From Syngnathus acus (lineage: Eukaryota; Chordata; Actinopteri; Syngnathiformes; Syngnathidae): 64,000 nucleotides of DNA. A program made the translations under genes and the position numbers. The stretch spans positions 178,501 through 242,500 of the forward strand of contig NC_051095.1 in the NCBI RefSeq assembly GCF_901709675.1, written 5' to 3'. A model generated the notes under the pieces. The model was not told where the DNA came from, did not search any database, and saw nothing but the letters and a program-made list of their open reading frames with translations. Shown here one piece after another: positions 33,531-44,531 of this stretch; the first letter of the stretch is position 1, and each line of letters opens with the position of its first letter.

Positions 33531-33980
33531 ATTTGACACATAAGCACATTTGAATATGTTGTTGTTTTTTACCTCGTATTGTAATATTCAAATTCTAAAT
33601 TTCATTTTATGCACGCGTTTATTTCTCTTTTATTCTATTTTTTAGGCACACACCTTTTAATATGGGATATAATCGCGTTTATTCCTATATTGTATACACT
33701 TTATTATTGAAACAAAACAAAAAAAATCATAAAGGGGCTGGCTGTAAAGGTAGGTGCGCGGTACATGGATTCTATTCATGACTGAAATTCCAGTTTGATG
33801 ACTATATTTGTGAGTACGTATTTCCCCCCCAAAACATCGAGACGCGCGCGCGGCCTTGTCATTGTGGAGTCGGTCGGGCCAGTCAGTATCCGGGTCCTGT
33901 GCTTCGTTGTCAAGGCAGCCAGTTCCCGGCAGGCCGGCTAGCTCGCGCGCGCGCGCACGGCGGGAGCTAACCGACCGTGG

Positions 33981-34120
33981 AGCGAGTCCTACGCGGGCGG
34001 ACCGAGTCCAACGCGGGCGGACCGAGTCCTACGCGGGCGGATCGAGTCCTACGCGGGCGGATCGAGTCCTACGCGGGCGGATCGAGTCCTACGCGGGCGG
34101 ATCGAGTCCTACGCAGGCTG
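33981..34120. repeat. 20-bp minisatellite, seven units
   Basis: Seven near-identical copies of AYCGAGTCCTACGCGGGCGG in exact 20-base register, each with several CpGs. Confidence 0.95.
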
Positions 34121-34990
34121 TCCTCACATCATCACGGAGAAAAAGAAAACAAAAAAATCCTCAGCCCCCCGGCACTAAAGTAACTCGTTGATAAGGTAAA
34201 CGATCGAGCGCGCATGCTTTCACTCTCCGTCCTCCTTTCCGGCGCTCGAAGCCGCGCAGACGAAGATAAACGACGAGGACAAGCTAGATGTCCATTGTGA
34301 GACACGGTGGGCCGGCCGGTGGGCCGGAGACTCGCCCGCCCGCTCGCTCGCTCGGCCTCGTTCGTTCGTTCGACGACCGTCCTAGTAGTGTCCCCCCCCC
34401 CCCGGCCGCCACCTCTTTTGAACCCGTCGTTTCTTCGCCGCTGTTGAAATGGGTCAAAACGCGTGCGAAATGCGACATTTTGACGGTCGGCGGGTAGAAC
34501 GAAGGCAAGCCAGTCGTCCGTCCGGTCGGCCGGCCGGCCGGCCGGCGGAGGGCACGTTTCAAGAGCTAGCTAGCATCACCATGACGACGACACGTTGGAA
34601 GGGCGAGATAGCCAGCCGTGATAGCCAGCCAGCCGTGTGTTGCTTGCAATTGCTACAAGGCCTCCAAACAAGTCGACATGAAAGCAGTGAGGGTAACACC
34701 AGCGACTTCAAATGAGTAAGCCATTTGACCAACATTGAAGGCAAACTTAACATGGGTGAAAAGAGACAACAAGAATGATTGGAATCGACTGCAATGCTAC
34801 GTAACATTTGATGTTGATTCGATCCAAATGGATATTGCACAGAAACATGCGTTGATCTTCTCATTTCCCACATTGACTGTAGTGTGCTACTGTCATGTCA
34901 GCACAGGTCCTGACGGCAGAACAATGCCTTCCGGCCGGACGGAACCCATGAAGGACTCGGCGGGACGCCATCTTGTCGCTTGACAGCAGC

Positions 34991-37900
34991 ATGCCCACGG
35001 TCGAGACGGAAGACGACTCGGAGGCTCCCGAGTTGGACGGCGGCACCGCCGCCACCCCGTCGACTACCGCTTCGTCCGCTCGCTCGGCTAAAACCACTCG
35101 GACGGTCGGGACGATGACCGACGGCGGCCGGACGCCGCACTTTGCGCGGGTCAAAAGCGAGCGCACGTCGACAACGGAGAGTGAGAGCGAGGAGGCTCGA
35201 GTGGCCCGTCGCCGGGAACGCTGGAGGCTGAAAAAGCGAGAGCAGCGGGCCAAGATGGCGGCGAGGCTCAGCGAAACCCAGGAGAAGGTCACGCCGGTGA
35301 TAACCGCGTCCGCTCACTTCCTTTTTCCTCACGCCGACCGAGGTGGGCGAGCCCAAACGCAGACCTTGCGCAAGTCCACACAAATAGCCAAGGAACGGCC
35401 TCCGAACGGCGCGCCGCCGTCAAGCCTCCCTCGGCGGAGATCCTCGCAAGCGCAAAGACGGCGGAAAGTCAAATGCCTGTCCGTGCCTTCGCCGCCGCTG
35501 ACAAGGAGGAGCATCCCTCCGACGGACGCTGCCGGTGACGCTCTGGAGCAGAGCGTCGCCAAACAGAGAGCGTACTGGCGGATTAAAAAGCGGGAGCAGC
35601 GGGCCAAGATGTCGATGGAGGCCAAGGTCCGGCTCAAGGAGAAGGACTCCCTGATGCGGCGAGTCCGACGTTACCGCAACATTGTGAAGGAGTTGAGGCG
35701 GGCCCGGGCGTGGGTCCCACGCCCGGGGACCATCGGCAGCTTCATTAAAGAAGACGGCGCGCTGTCCGCGGCGGGCATTCCCCGGACCACGCCGTCCCTC
35801 GGCGGCATGGCCGGGAAAGACGGCCGCGCGGTCCCCGCCGGAGCGCCCGCCCGAAGCTCAGAGCCACCGCCGCCCCGGTCTTGCAGTCACCTCACGCGTC
35901 CTCAGAGCCAGCGCAAGGCCGTCTTTCCGGCCGCACGGGTCGCTCGGCCCGCCTGCGTCAGGAAGATGCTCCTTTCGGATCAATCGCTGAGCGAAGCCGA
36001 GCGCTTGGCGAAGAAACGAGAGTACTGGAGGGTGACGAAGCGGCAGCAGCGGGCGGCCCGCCTGAGGCGAGAGGGGGCTCGGCTCGGCCCGCCGCTCCAA
36101 AGGAAGCAGGGCCCGAGGCCGGTGTCGGAAGCGCCCGTGTTGAACGCCGTCAAACGGGAGCCCGACCTTAGTCCCGCCTCGGAACGAGGCGTCGCTCCAG
36201 ATGTCAAGCCTCCGCTTCTGGAGCCCGAGCCTGACCCGGCTTCGCCCGCCGACTGCCCGGCGGCGACCACTCTGCTGGCGGTGGCTTCCATGAAGAAGCT
36301 TCTGGAGGAGTCTCTGAGCACGGCGAATGAGGTCCGAGACCAAGAGCCCGGCGTTGGCGCCAAGGTGAAAGCGGAACCCGAGCGCTCGGAGCCCGACATG
36401 ACGGAGGTCGCTCTGGTTGTGCGAGCTCGGTACCCCGATGGCATCCCCCTGCCTTGCCCGAGTGCAGACGGGAGCCTGCAGAAGAAGCGCGAGTACTGGA
36501 AGCTGATGAAGAGGCAGCAGAGGGCCCGGCAGAAGGAGAGCCAGCGCAAGGTCGGCGCTGGTCGTGGCCGTGGTGCTGGCTTAGGGAGCAAGCAGGTGGG
36601 ACGCAGGCGTTCTCTCTGCTCTTGGCACGCTGGCCTTCTTTCACCCTGGCTCGGAGTCTGTCTGTCTGTCTGTCTGTCGGTCTGTCCACTGTCCAGACAC
36701 TGTGTCCATTTACGGCTGCATGCGTTTGTGTCGCTGCGCGCGTGTCCGAGCGTACTCGTCTGTGCCTTTCCATTGGCTGCGTCCGCCATTGTAGCCCGCG
36801 TCCGACAGCCGGTCTGTTACCGCAAACATCTGATGAACTCTATGGACAAAAGACAAGGTTACAAATGCACAACTCTGTTCCTGTTCAGGCCGCGGCTCTG
36901 GCCCCGATAAACGTCGCAAAGACGCCAGCGAGGGTTTCCGCCGCGCTGCTCCGAGCGCCCGGCAACGGACGCCCCGCAGCAGAGCCGGACCCCGCTCTCC
37001 CCACTCTGAGAGCCCCGCAAAACCCGCTTTCCGGCCTCACCCTGCTGCTCCCCGTCCGGCCTCCCGCTCCTCTGAAACGCTTGTGGCCGCCCGGCGCGGG
37101 CCCTCCCAAGCGCCGCCCGGAGGAGTCCGAGGAGGACTTTGTGAAGCGCAAGCGCGAGTACTGGAGGATCAAGAAGAAGGAGCAGAGAGCCAGGAAGTGT
37201 GTGGCTGACAAGGGCGTCGCCCGCGGGAGGACCTGCACGCCGCCCGCTCGCAAGCTCCAGGTATAAAAAGTCCAGCGAGGCTCGCTTACTCCAGTAGGCC
37301 ATCTGGGTTCTTCGCCATGGCAACCGCCGACACACCCATCTCCTGATTGCCGGCTAAGGCGTTTCCCAACCGCGCTGGCCGGCCGGCGCAACGACGGGGC
37401 TAGGCTAGCTAGCCACCAACGGTGACGAGCCATGCTTTTATTTCTTTCTCTCTGTTTTGATCTCCCATCGCACAGGGTTTTTGTCAGCGTGCCATGCCCG
37501 ACAAGCCTTTGAGTGACGCGGAAGGACATCTCGTCAGGTAGGAACCTGCATTTGCTTTGGACCTTGATCGTTTGTTCTCGTTAAAGACGCTACGTACGGA
37601 GAAATGACAGCCCGGAACTCTGGTCTGTGTCTTGAGCTGCTCGTCAGTTGTTATTTTCACACAGGGTGAACATGCCGCCATCCATCTCGGACATGCCTCC
37701 ATCCGTCTTGGGTCCACTAGAGGCTAACTCATTGAGCCACTTTGATGGGCTGACATTTGGCCCTTTCGACAATGTTTTGCCCATTCAAGACCGATGCATT
37801 CTGACGTCGAGTACCATATTTTCCCAACTAAAAGTCGCTCCCGAGTATAAGTCGCACAGGCCATAAAATTCGTAATAAAGGGGAAAAAAACATAAGTCGT

Positions 37901-39297
37901 ACCGGCGTATAAGTGGCATTTCTTTATTGGACAAAATCCAACAGCAAGAACAGACATGAATAGGGAACAACAGGCTGAACGCTACGCTATGCTCACGTTA
38001 CATGAACGAGGAGCTGAGAACGTGCCTGACGTCACATATGAAGAGTTATTCAAATAACTAGCATAAATAACAAGTTTATCGAAGCATCCGTCCCACTCCA
38101 AATCTTTAAATCCATCAAAATCTTTGTCCTCTGGGTCACTCATAAACAACTCCGCTGATTTCGTAAGCGGACGTCAGACTCATCGTCAGTTGCAACTATT
38201 CCACAGGCCGAGAGCGTCCTCTTGCGGTTTAGTGTGACGATAACATTTGAAAGGATATAATGTGTTAATAATTTCACACATAAGTCGCTCCAGAGTATAA
38301 GTCGCACCCCCGGCCAACCTATGAAAAAACACTGCTGCTTATAATACGGTAAACAGGATACGTAAACGCCGCACTCGGAATGATGCGCTTGCTCGCACCT
38401 TTTGTCTATCGGGAGGCGGTCCCACCCATCCGAGGGTGCAGCGAGCGGAGCGGAGATGGAAAATGGACTCGCGGTTGCGCTCGCCCATCCATGTGTATCG
38501 TTCTCCCGTTGTTCTTTGCTTTCACAGCAATTGGGCGGACACCGGCACTTGCTCTCACGCCGCCGCCGCACCGCCGCAAGGTAACGCGGCAGCAGATGGG
38601 GAAAGACTCATTTGGAAAAACAAAAATAACGATGGTCAACCGCGTCGCCAGGTGAGCTGCTCGGGACGGCCGAGCGCCCCCCCGGCGAGGAAGGTCCCGT
38701 GTCGGAGGCCACGTGGAGGAACACCTACCTGATGGACTACGAGCCGCTGGACCGGCTGCTGGTGTGCGTGGCGTGCGGTGAGCTGCAGCACTCTGACAGC
38801 CTGGAGGGCGTGCTGGCGCACATCCAGGAGGCCCACCCGCACACGCGGGCCCTGGAGCCCGCACAGCGCCGCCGCATCCTGGAGGCCTGGGACGAGCAGG
38901 TGTCCCGGCGCGAGCGCTTCTTCACCAGCCAGCTCCAGCGGCGCCACGCGGCCCTGGCAGGTAGGCAAGCTCGTCTCGGTTTAGCGCCAACTGCCAAATT
39001 GATCGATGACATCGCGGACCATTTTTGTATCGATGAAGGAGTAGAATCGAATGGCGTCATTGTGGCGCTTTGCTTCGTTGGAATCGGCGCATCCCAAAGA
39101 AATGTATTTGAGGAAAATTGGAGAGAGAGAAAAAAAAATGGACAAAAGCAACGAGCACTTGGAACACAGTTTATTGTTCATTTCGATCCCCTCGTCGGTC
39201 GCCCGCCCGCCCGCCCGCCCGCGTTTACTTGTGCCTCACCGACAACTGCAATGAATGAATAGACCTGTTTTGTTCAACAGAGACTCACAGGAACTGA
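34991..39297 (+). CDS. Spindoc-like protein: five KREYWR repeats plus one SPINDOC-type zinc finger
   Basis: Six exons join in phase: 34991-36595, 36889-37260, 37476-37537, 38528-38580, 38652-38960, 39281-39297 (TGA), total 2,418 bases, 805 residues. The first two exons encode five dispersed copies of a basic aromatic motif, roughly [KR]-[KR]-x-[YR]-W-[RK]-x3-K-[KR]-[EQ]-Q-R-A, at 35,210, 35,567, 36,013, 36,484 and 37,150. Each follows an acidic/Ser patch (SESEEARVA, LSEAERLA, SEEDFV). Exon 5 encodes a SPINDOC/ZFTA-type finger (VCVACGEL...VLAHIQEAHPHTRALEP, then RRILEAW). Human SPINDOC, which docks on the histone reader SPIN1, shares the finger and also neighbours ZFTA, but has no such repeats as far as I recall. 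The repeat module is not a family I can name. Start choice: the ATG at 34991 opens the frame; a 5' non-coding exon is possible. The joining of exons 3-6 rests on phase and splice sites only. Confidence 0.6.
37814..38349. mobile_element. TA-flanked element of the ATAAGTCGC family, long copy
   Basis: Ends CCATATTTTCCCAACT and ATTATACGG-type inverted terminus flanked by TA, with internal AGTATAAGTCGCAC repeats at both sides. It is the same family as 47,308-47,479 but longer. The minus strand of the centre holds an acidic peptide remnant (SDPEDKDFDGF) with frame damage. It lies in the intron between exons 3 and 4 of the spindoc-like gene. Confidence 0.7.
39170..39175 (-). terminator. ecsit: Candidate ecsit polyadenylation signal
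   Basis: AATAAA on the minus strand, 673 bases past the ecsit stop and inside the last intron of the convergent spindoc-like gene. Confidence 0.4.
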
Positions 39298-39847
39298 AGT
39301 GTGGGATAAAAGCAACTTCTCCAAAAGACATCTTCAGGTATTCATGTCCGTTGATCCCGCCAAGCCACGGGCAAAGTCGCTCGGAGCCAATGTGATTTTG
39401 TAGCCAAAGGAGAGCGTGAGCGAGCGAGCGAGCGAGCGAGGGGAGAGAGAGAGAGAGATTGGCCCTTTCAATTCAGGAGCATGGTGACAGCACAAAGTTT
39501 TCTTCCTCCGGTCAGCATCTGGCAGGCCAGAAAGCATTTGCGTTGCGGCCAACCGACGTGGACGTGTGCACACCAGCCCACCGCAAGCTTTTCAATGGAT
39601 TTGGCACGTGCTAACTGATGCCTTTTGTTCTGCAATTAAATGGTCTTTTTTGTCACAATTTCTTTTGTGAGCAGTGCAATTAGTTCTTATGGGGCGCGCT
39701 TGCGGCCGGCCACACGCACGTCGGCACGCATGTCGGCGCTCGGCCTCTAGAGTGTTTTCTTGCCGTCTTCTCCTTCCCAAAAGACGCAAGTTGAAGACTC
39801 CATCTGGGTTTGAGGGAAGGCGAGGGCAGAGGAGCCCGCGCGCTCAG

Positions 39848-41901
39848 TCAGTTGGCGCTCCTTCTCGCTTCCTCGGGCGGCGCCTCCCTACCGAGAGACT
39901 CGTCTGTCGGGCTTTCTGCCGGGAGCTCCCTCGGGGGGGCGGCGGCTCGCAGGCGGAACAGGGTGGGGATCCGACCCAGGATGGGGTTGCTCTCCTGGAG
40001 ACCGGAGATCCACCGGTTGAGCGTGGCCTGGTCCCCCTGGCTGGTCATGCACATGGCATAAACTGGACCTTCGTCCACTAGGGGGAAAGACACAGCAAAA
40101 GTTAAGTCACCAAAGAGTTTCCAAACCATCCCAAATGTCTTTCTTACAGTCTTCAACATCTAAAGTGTCCATGTCCCCAAGGTCCCGATCTAAGTCCAAG
40201 TCGAGTTGCAGAGGGTAGTCAAAACAGCGCTCTGGATCGTAGGGCTCCTCCGCCTTGGGGGAAAAAAAAAAGAGAAATATTCCATTTCAGTTCTTTGACG
40301 CGTGCTGGCGAGCAGCGGCTCCGCTCACCCTCTCCTCAGGCGGCGCCGGTTCGGCCCGGAGGACGTAGTAGTGGACGCACGTCTTCCTCAGCCACAGCGG
40401 GAAGGGCCCCTCCACCAAGACGGGCCTGTCGGGGTCGTGCTCGCCGAGTAGCCCCATCTGCTCGGGGCTCTGGATGCCCACGATGTGCGGCGCCGCTGCC
40501 GTCTGCTCGCCGCTCCGGCTCACGTCCGTGCGCGCCATCTGCTGACGAGATGGGAGGTAAGACGATGGCCACGCTATCTTGACGACTCGTGGGGATTGGA
40601 AAGGAAGAAGAGAAAAGAAAGGAAAAACTTCAGTCCCTTTGTCCAAATATGTACACTTGTGCTCCAAAAATGTAGTTTGGGGGTCATGTCGTCAGATTTG
40701 CGGCCGCGTGTTTTGGTCGGACCCGTCGCGGCAAACGCGTCGGTGGACACCGAACGGCGAGTGATAAGGGATGCCGTCGAGACGAAGACAAAGTCCCGAC
40801 CCTCCCTCTTTTGCCGGTCTCCCGTTCCCCCTTATGATTTGAAACGGGCCACCTGGTAAACGGTGACTCGGGCATCCAGGTCGTTGGCGATCCGCTTCAG
40901 GCTGAAGCGGGCCAGGTCCACCGGGTCCTCGGGCAGCCGCTGCGGTACGGGGAAGGGGTTGGCGTGTTTGAACTTGGGGAACCAGTACATGATGCGCTGG
41001 TACTTTCTCACAGGGTGGCCCTTGTCGCCAAAGATCCGCACCAGCAGGACCTTGGTTTCCACGTTGGGCATGACTCCTGGCCAAAGCAAAAAAACCACAC
41101 CCGTTCAGATTGTGGCTTTGAGCGAGCGAGCGAACCCTTTGTCACTCACACGCACCGTAGTTCTCCATTTGCTCCAGCAACTGCACGGCGCACTCCTGCT
41201 GCCGAGGATAATGGTTGAACATGCGCTGGATGAAGTTCCTGGGCACAAACACCTCCTTGGGAAAGACGTCCAGCAGCTGGTTGTAGACGGCGAGGTCGCG
41301 CTCCACGCCAAACTCGGGCATCTTCTTGAGCGCCGCGTAGATGAACTCCACGTGGCCCCTGCGCCTCACGTCCGCCTCGGCAAAGGCCCGCAGCGCCTCG
41401 GCGAAAGAGGCCTCGTTTTTGTGCTCGGCGGCGAAGGGGTCGCGCGCCACTGCCGTCTCGGCGCCCACAAACTCGGCGGGTGTGTCGTTGCTGCGGAAGC
41501 GCCGCAGCACCTGTGGAACGTGGTGGGAGCGCTCATCCAAATGATGTGACATTCTTTCTTCCAGATATTTCCTATTGTAAGCCACGGCACAGTTTCGACG
41601 TCAACACTGTGCTTCAATAGAGCAAAATGTACTTGAATGAGAACATTGATAAAAACGACACTATATAGGTTAAAAGAATCAATTCTGAAAGATTCAATGC
41701 AATTGTACTCAAATGGTAAAAACGGAATCATGAACATTTCCAAAAACATGTCACCATGAAGGCGTTAATAATGGTTTAGTCTGACCTAAATTCGGACTGC
41801 TGTCTTACCTGACGGTGCTGTGGACTGCGTAGCAAACTGGGCCGAGCAGCACGGTAGACCGACTGGCCCAGAACTCGGAGCAGGCAGCGGGCGCAATGCA
41901 T
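39848..41901 (-). CDS. ecsit: ECSIT, signalling and complex I assembly factor
   Basis: Six exons in phase: 41901-41809, 41510-41156, 41076-40853, 40541-40329, 40253-40148, 40077-39848, for 406 residues (human about 431). The first exon encodes an Arg-rich presequence ([20 protein letters not shown]), fitting mitochondrial import. The core matches ECSIT throughout: [100 protein letters not shown] and [25 protein letters not shown] works with TRAF6/MEKK1 in Toll signalling and with NDUFAF1 and ACAD9 in complex I assembly. The C-terminal tail ([16 protein letters not shown]) is variable, as in other species. One donor (exon 2) is GTGCGT. It is divergent from eml3, with 1.7 kb between start codons. 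Confidence 0.93.
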
Positions 41902-43623
41902 GGTACAACTGCAGTAGGAAGAAGGCGCATGACGCTCTCGCTCTCTCTCTCTCTCTCGCTCGCTCACACAGAAAGAATCACATGCTCTTGTCGTACGCTC
42001 ATTGATGATTATTTTTGCTGCAAAAGCACACTCAGCGTCAACAACTTCGCCATTTGCGCGCTGTATTTCGGCACTTTGGGAATAGATGAGGCGAAGCATT
42101 TCCACATTGACACTTTTTTTTCTAAATCTTGTTTGAACTTCGCAAGCAGTGCTGCGTGCCTTCTCAGTACGATATGTTTATTTTCATACGTTTAGGTAGA
42201 AATTTCACCTCACTTTTAAGCAATACTATGCATTCTTTAATCGGGTTTTAAGCGCAGTGTTCTAGTTGCAAAATGCATGCGGTTGCGGACAGTGTCTTAG
42301 AATAATATATACATTTGAAGAAAACCGGAATACATCATTTATTCGGATGGTACATCGTGGTTGTCATGTGGATCAATGTTAAAAACAAGCTAGTACAGTG
42401 GCGTTTGCGTGTACTGCATATATTAAACGAATGCTTAGCTCGCTCGCTCACCGTCTCCTTCAAGTTGCTCTTTATGAGTGTCGCCGTGCAGAAACGTCGA
42501 CCGACCGACCGACTTCCGGATGCTACATCCAAATCCCGCCGGCCAAGAACGCTGACATTAGTTCCGCTCTTTTTCCCCCCTCTGTAACATTGAGACAAAC
42601 TGAAATAAAACGATCGAAAAGATGTGCTTCCTCAGCTAAGGGAAAAGGCAAGCTATGAAGAAGCAGTCCTGCGTGTTTACATCTTATCGGAAGTTGAAGA
42701 GAGCGGAATTTGGATGACATTATTTTTAGGAACACAGTAGATTAAATAGTACCATTAAACGAACTCGTTAAATAGTTCCATACCGCCTGGGCTTTTTCGA
42801 ACCTTTCGTTGGAGAATGTTTTCTGTTACGTTTGTAACCCCCCCCCCCCAACCGAAGACCTAAACGGAAGAGGACGTTTACCATCCAATAACTAAAGAGG
42901 AACTGAAATGGCCGTGAAATATGGGCGTATTTCAGACCAGGAAAAATATTTAGGCAACGCAAGTTCATTTGTATTGCACATTTCATGTACAAGACAAATT
43001 CAAGGTGCTTTACATAAAACATTGAAAGCATTACAGAAAAAGAACCCAAATGGACCCAGGAAGGCAAGGGAAATGGACTATGATTGTGTCGATAACCATT
43101 GAATTGTATTTCATGTCGTCACTGCGTGAGTGTGTAATGATACTCGTTTCAGCCGTTTGGTATCCACTCATCATGTAGTATACCGAGAGATTAAAACTGA
43201 AGAAAAAGCACACGGGTTTATATTCTTATCATTAAACAAATGATGAACTATTGACAGCAAATATAAAACCTTGGTAAAGTTCACGGAAACTACCGTTGCA
43301 GTGATGAAAACGTCCGCATGGTGGCGCCAAACCCTCCAAGCAAGGAGTGCGAGGCGTACCTACCGTCTTACTATGAAGAGTTAAACGAGAAGCGAATTAG
43401 AGCGAACCAATAGTTCCAGTTTGGATACTCGACGCGGTGGCTGGCCTTCGGGGGCAAAATTCTCTCGGCTCAACTTGACGCGGAGTGCGTGTTTGAGCGA
43501 CACTCCTTCCTTCCTTCCTTCCTCCCTCGCAGCATGGGGACGAAGCACCCTTTTATTCGGGTCGCCTCTGGACTCTCGACGACACGGGTCATAAAAGAAG
43601 CCTAATCCCCCAAAAATCCCACC
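41902..43623. other. Shared upstream region of ecsit and eml3
   Basis: No exon supported. A CCAAT-like element (ACCAATAG) lies near 43,408, upstream of eml3 exon 1. CT and CG-rich tracts flank the ecsit start. Confidence 0.5.
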
Positions 43624-44469
43624 ATGGACTCCTCAACCAACAGCCTGGGTGAGTACGTGTGTTTTTGTCGGTATTCCTTTGTGCTAAGTTGAGCTACATC
43701 CTCTTTTTTTCCCCCATTGAGTGAAGAACATGCTTGTGGGCGTGCGTGCGTGCGTGTGTGCGTGTGACTGACATGAGTGCGTAGGCGTGGAGGCAGATGT
43801 TGGCTCGTTTGGGAACTGTCTTATGGTTTTCAATCAATGCTTTCCTTGTTGTTGATTGTGAAGAAAACATTCTTTGCAAAAGAGTTGTTGTTGGGTGTTT
43901 TAGCCACGTGGCTAATTACAAATATGCATCTAGTGTCAATCGTGAGTTAGAATTTTCCCACAATGTGCTCTTTATTTTTCGATATTTATCACGCTTAAAT
44001 GTTTCAGATCAGTAAGATTGACACACCAAGTGAATATGAAATGCAGTTCAGGTATCAATCCAAACCAACGTGATCCTGTGTGATAAAGTAATTAATTGCC
44101 TCCTGAACTTGACCCGCTGAGCTTCATTTGGTACATACCAAGGGACTATGTTGAAGTACATTGAGGCGCTTCAACGAGACCAAAGGAGTGCTTTGCCTAA
44201 TGAAGCCAGGGAACTGTGTTGAAGTGAGTTGAGGAGCTTTGTTTTCTCAAAAAGAGTCATTTGTTGTCATTCTGCTGCCAAGTCACCTTGTTGAAGTGAG
44301 TTGGGGATGTTCATTTGGACAAAACTAGTGCTCGACCACCATCCCCTGACATCTTGGAACCAAGGAACTTGATTCAAGTTGAGAAGCTTCATTTCGACAC
44401 AAGTTGTGTTTTCCCCACTGTCTTGTTGAGCTGTTTTCGAACTTTTTGAGCAATCACACCATCGATTTG

Positions 44470-44531
<62 letters not shown>

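Larger units (their letters stand above)
32727..34990. other. Intergenic region between divergent zfta and the spindoc-like gene
   Basis: Holds the AGGCA/AGGGC array, a retroposon-like copy with an ATGG tail, the 20-bp minisatellite and CpG-rich stretches (34,200-34,560) that could be promoter. No further coding exon is supported. Confidence 0.55.

Noticed and set aside
35980-36789. 269-codon minus-strand frame opposite the KREYWR exon
   Set aside because: Shadow frame; Ser/Arg/Pro-rich without motifs, while the plus strand shows five conserved repeats.
37665-37866. Alternative terminal exon of the spindoc-like gene ending inside the 37.8 kb element
   Set aside because: The acceptor and phase fit, but the peptide is unremarkable, its stop comes from the transposon, and the route through 38528-38580 to the zinc finger is better supported.
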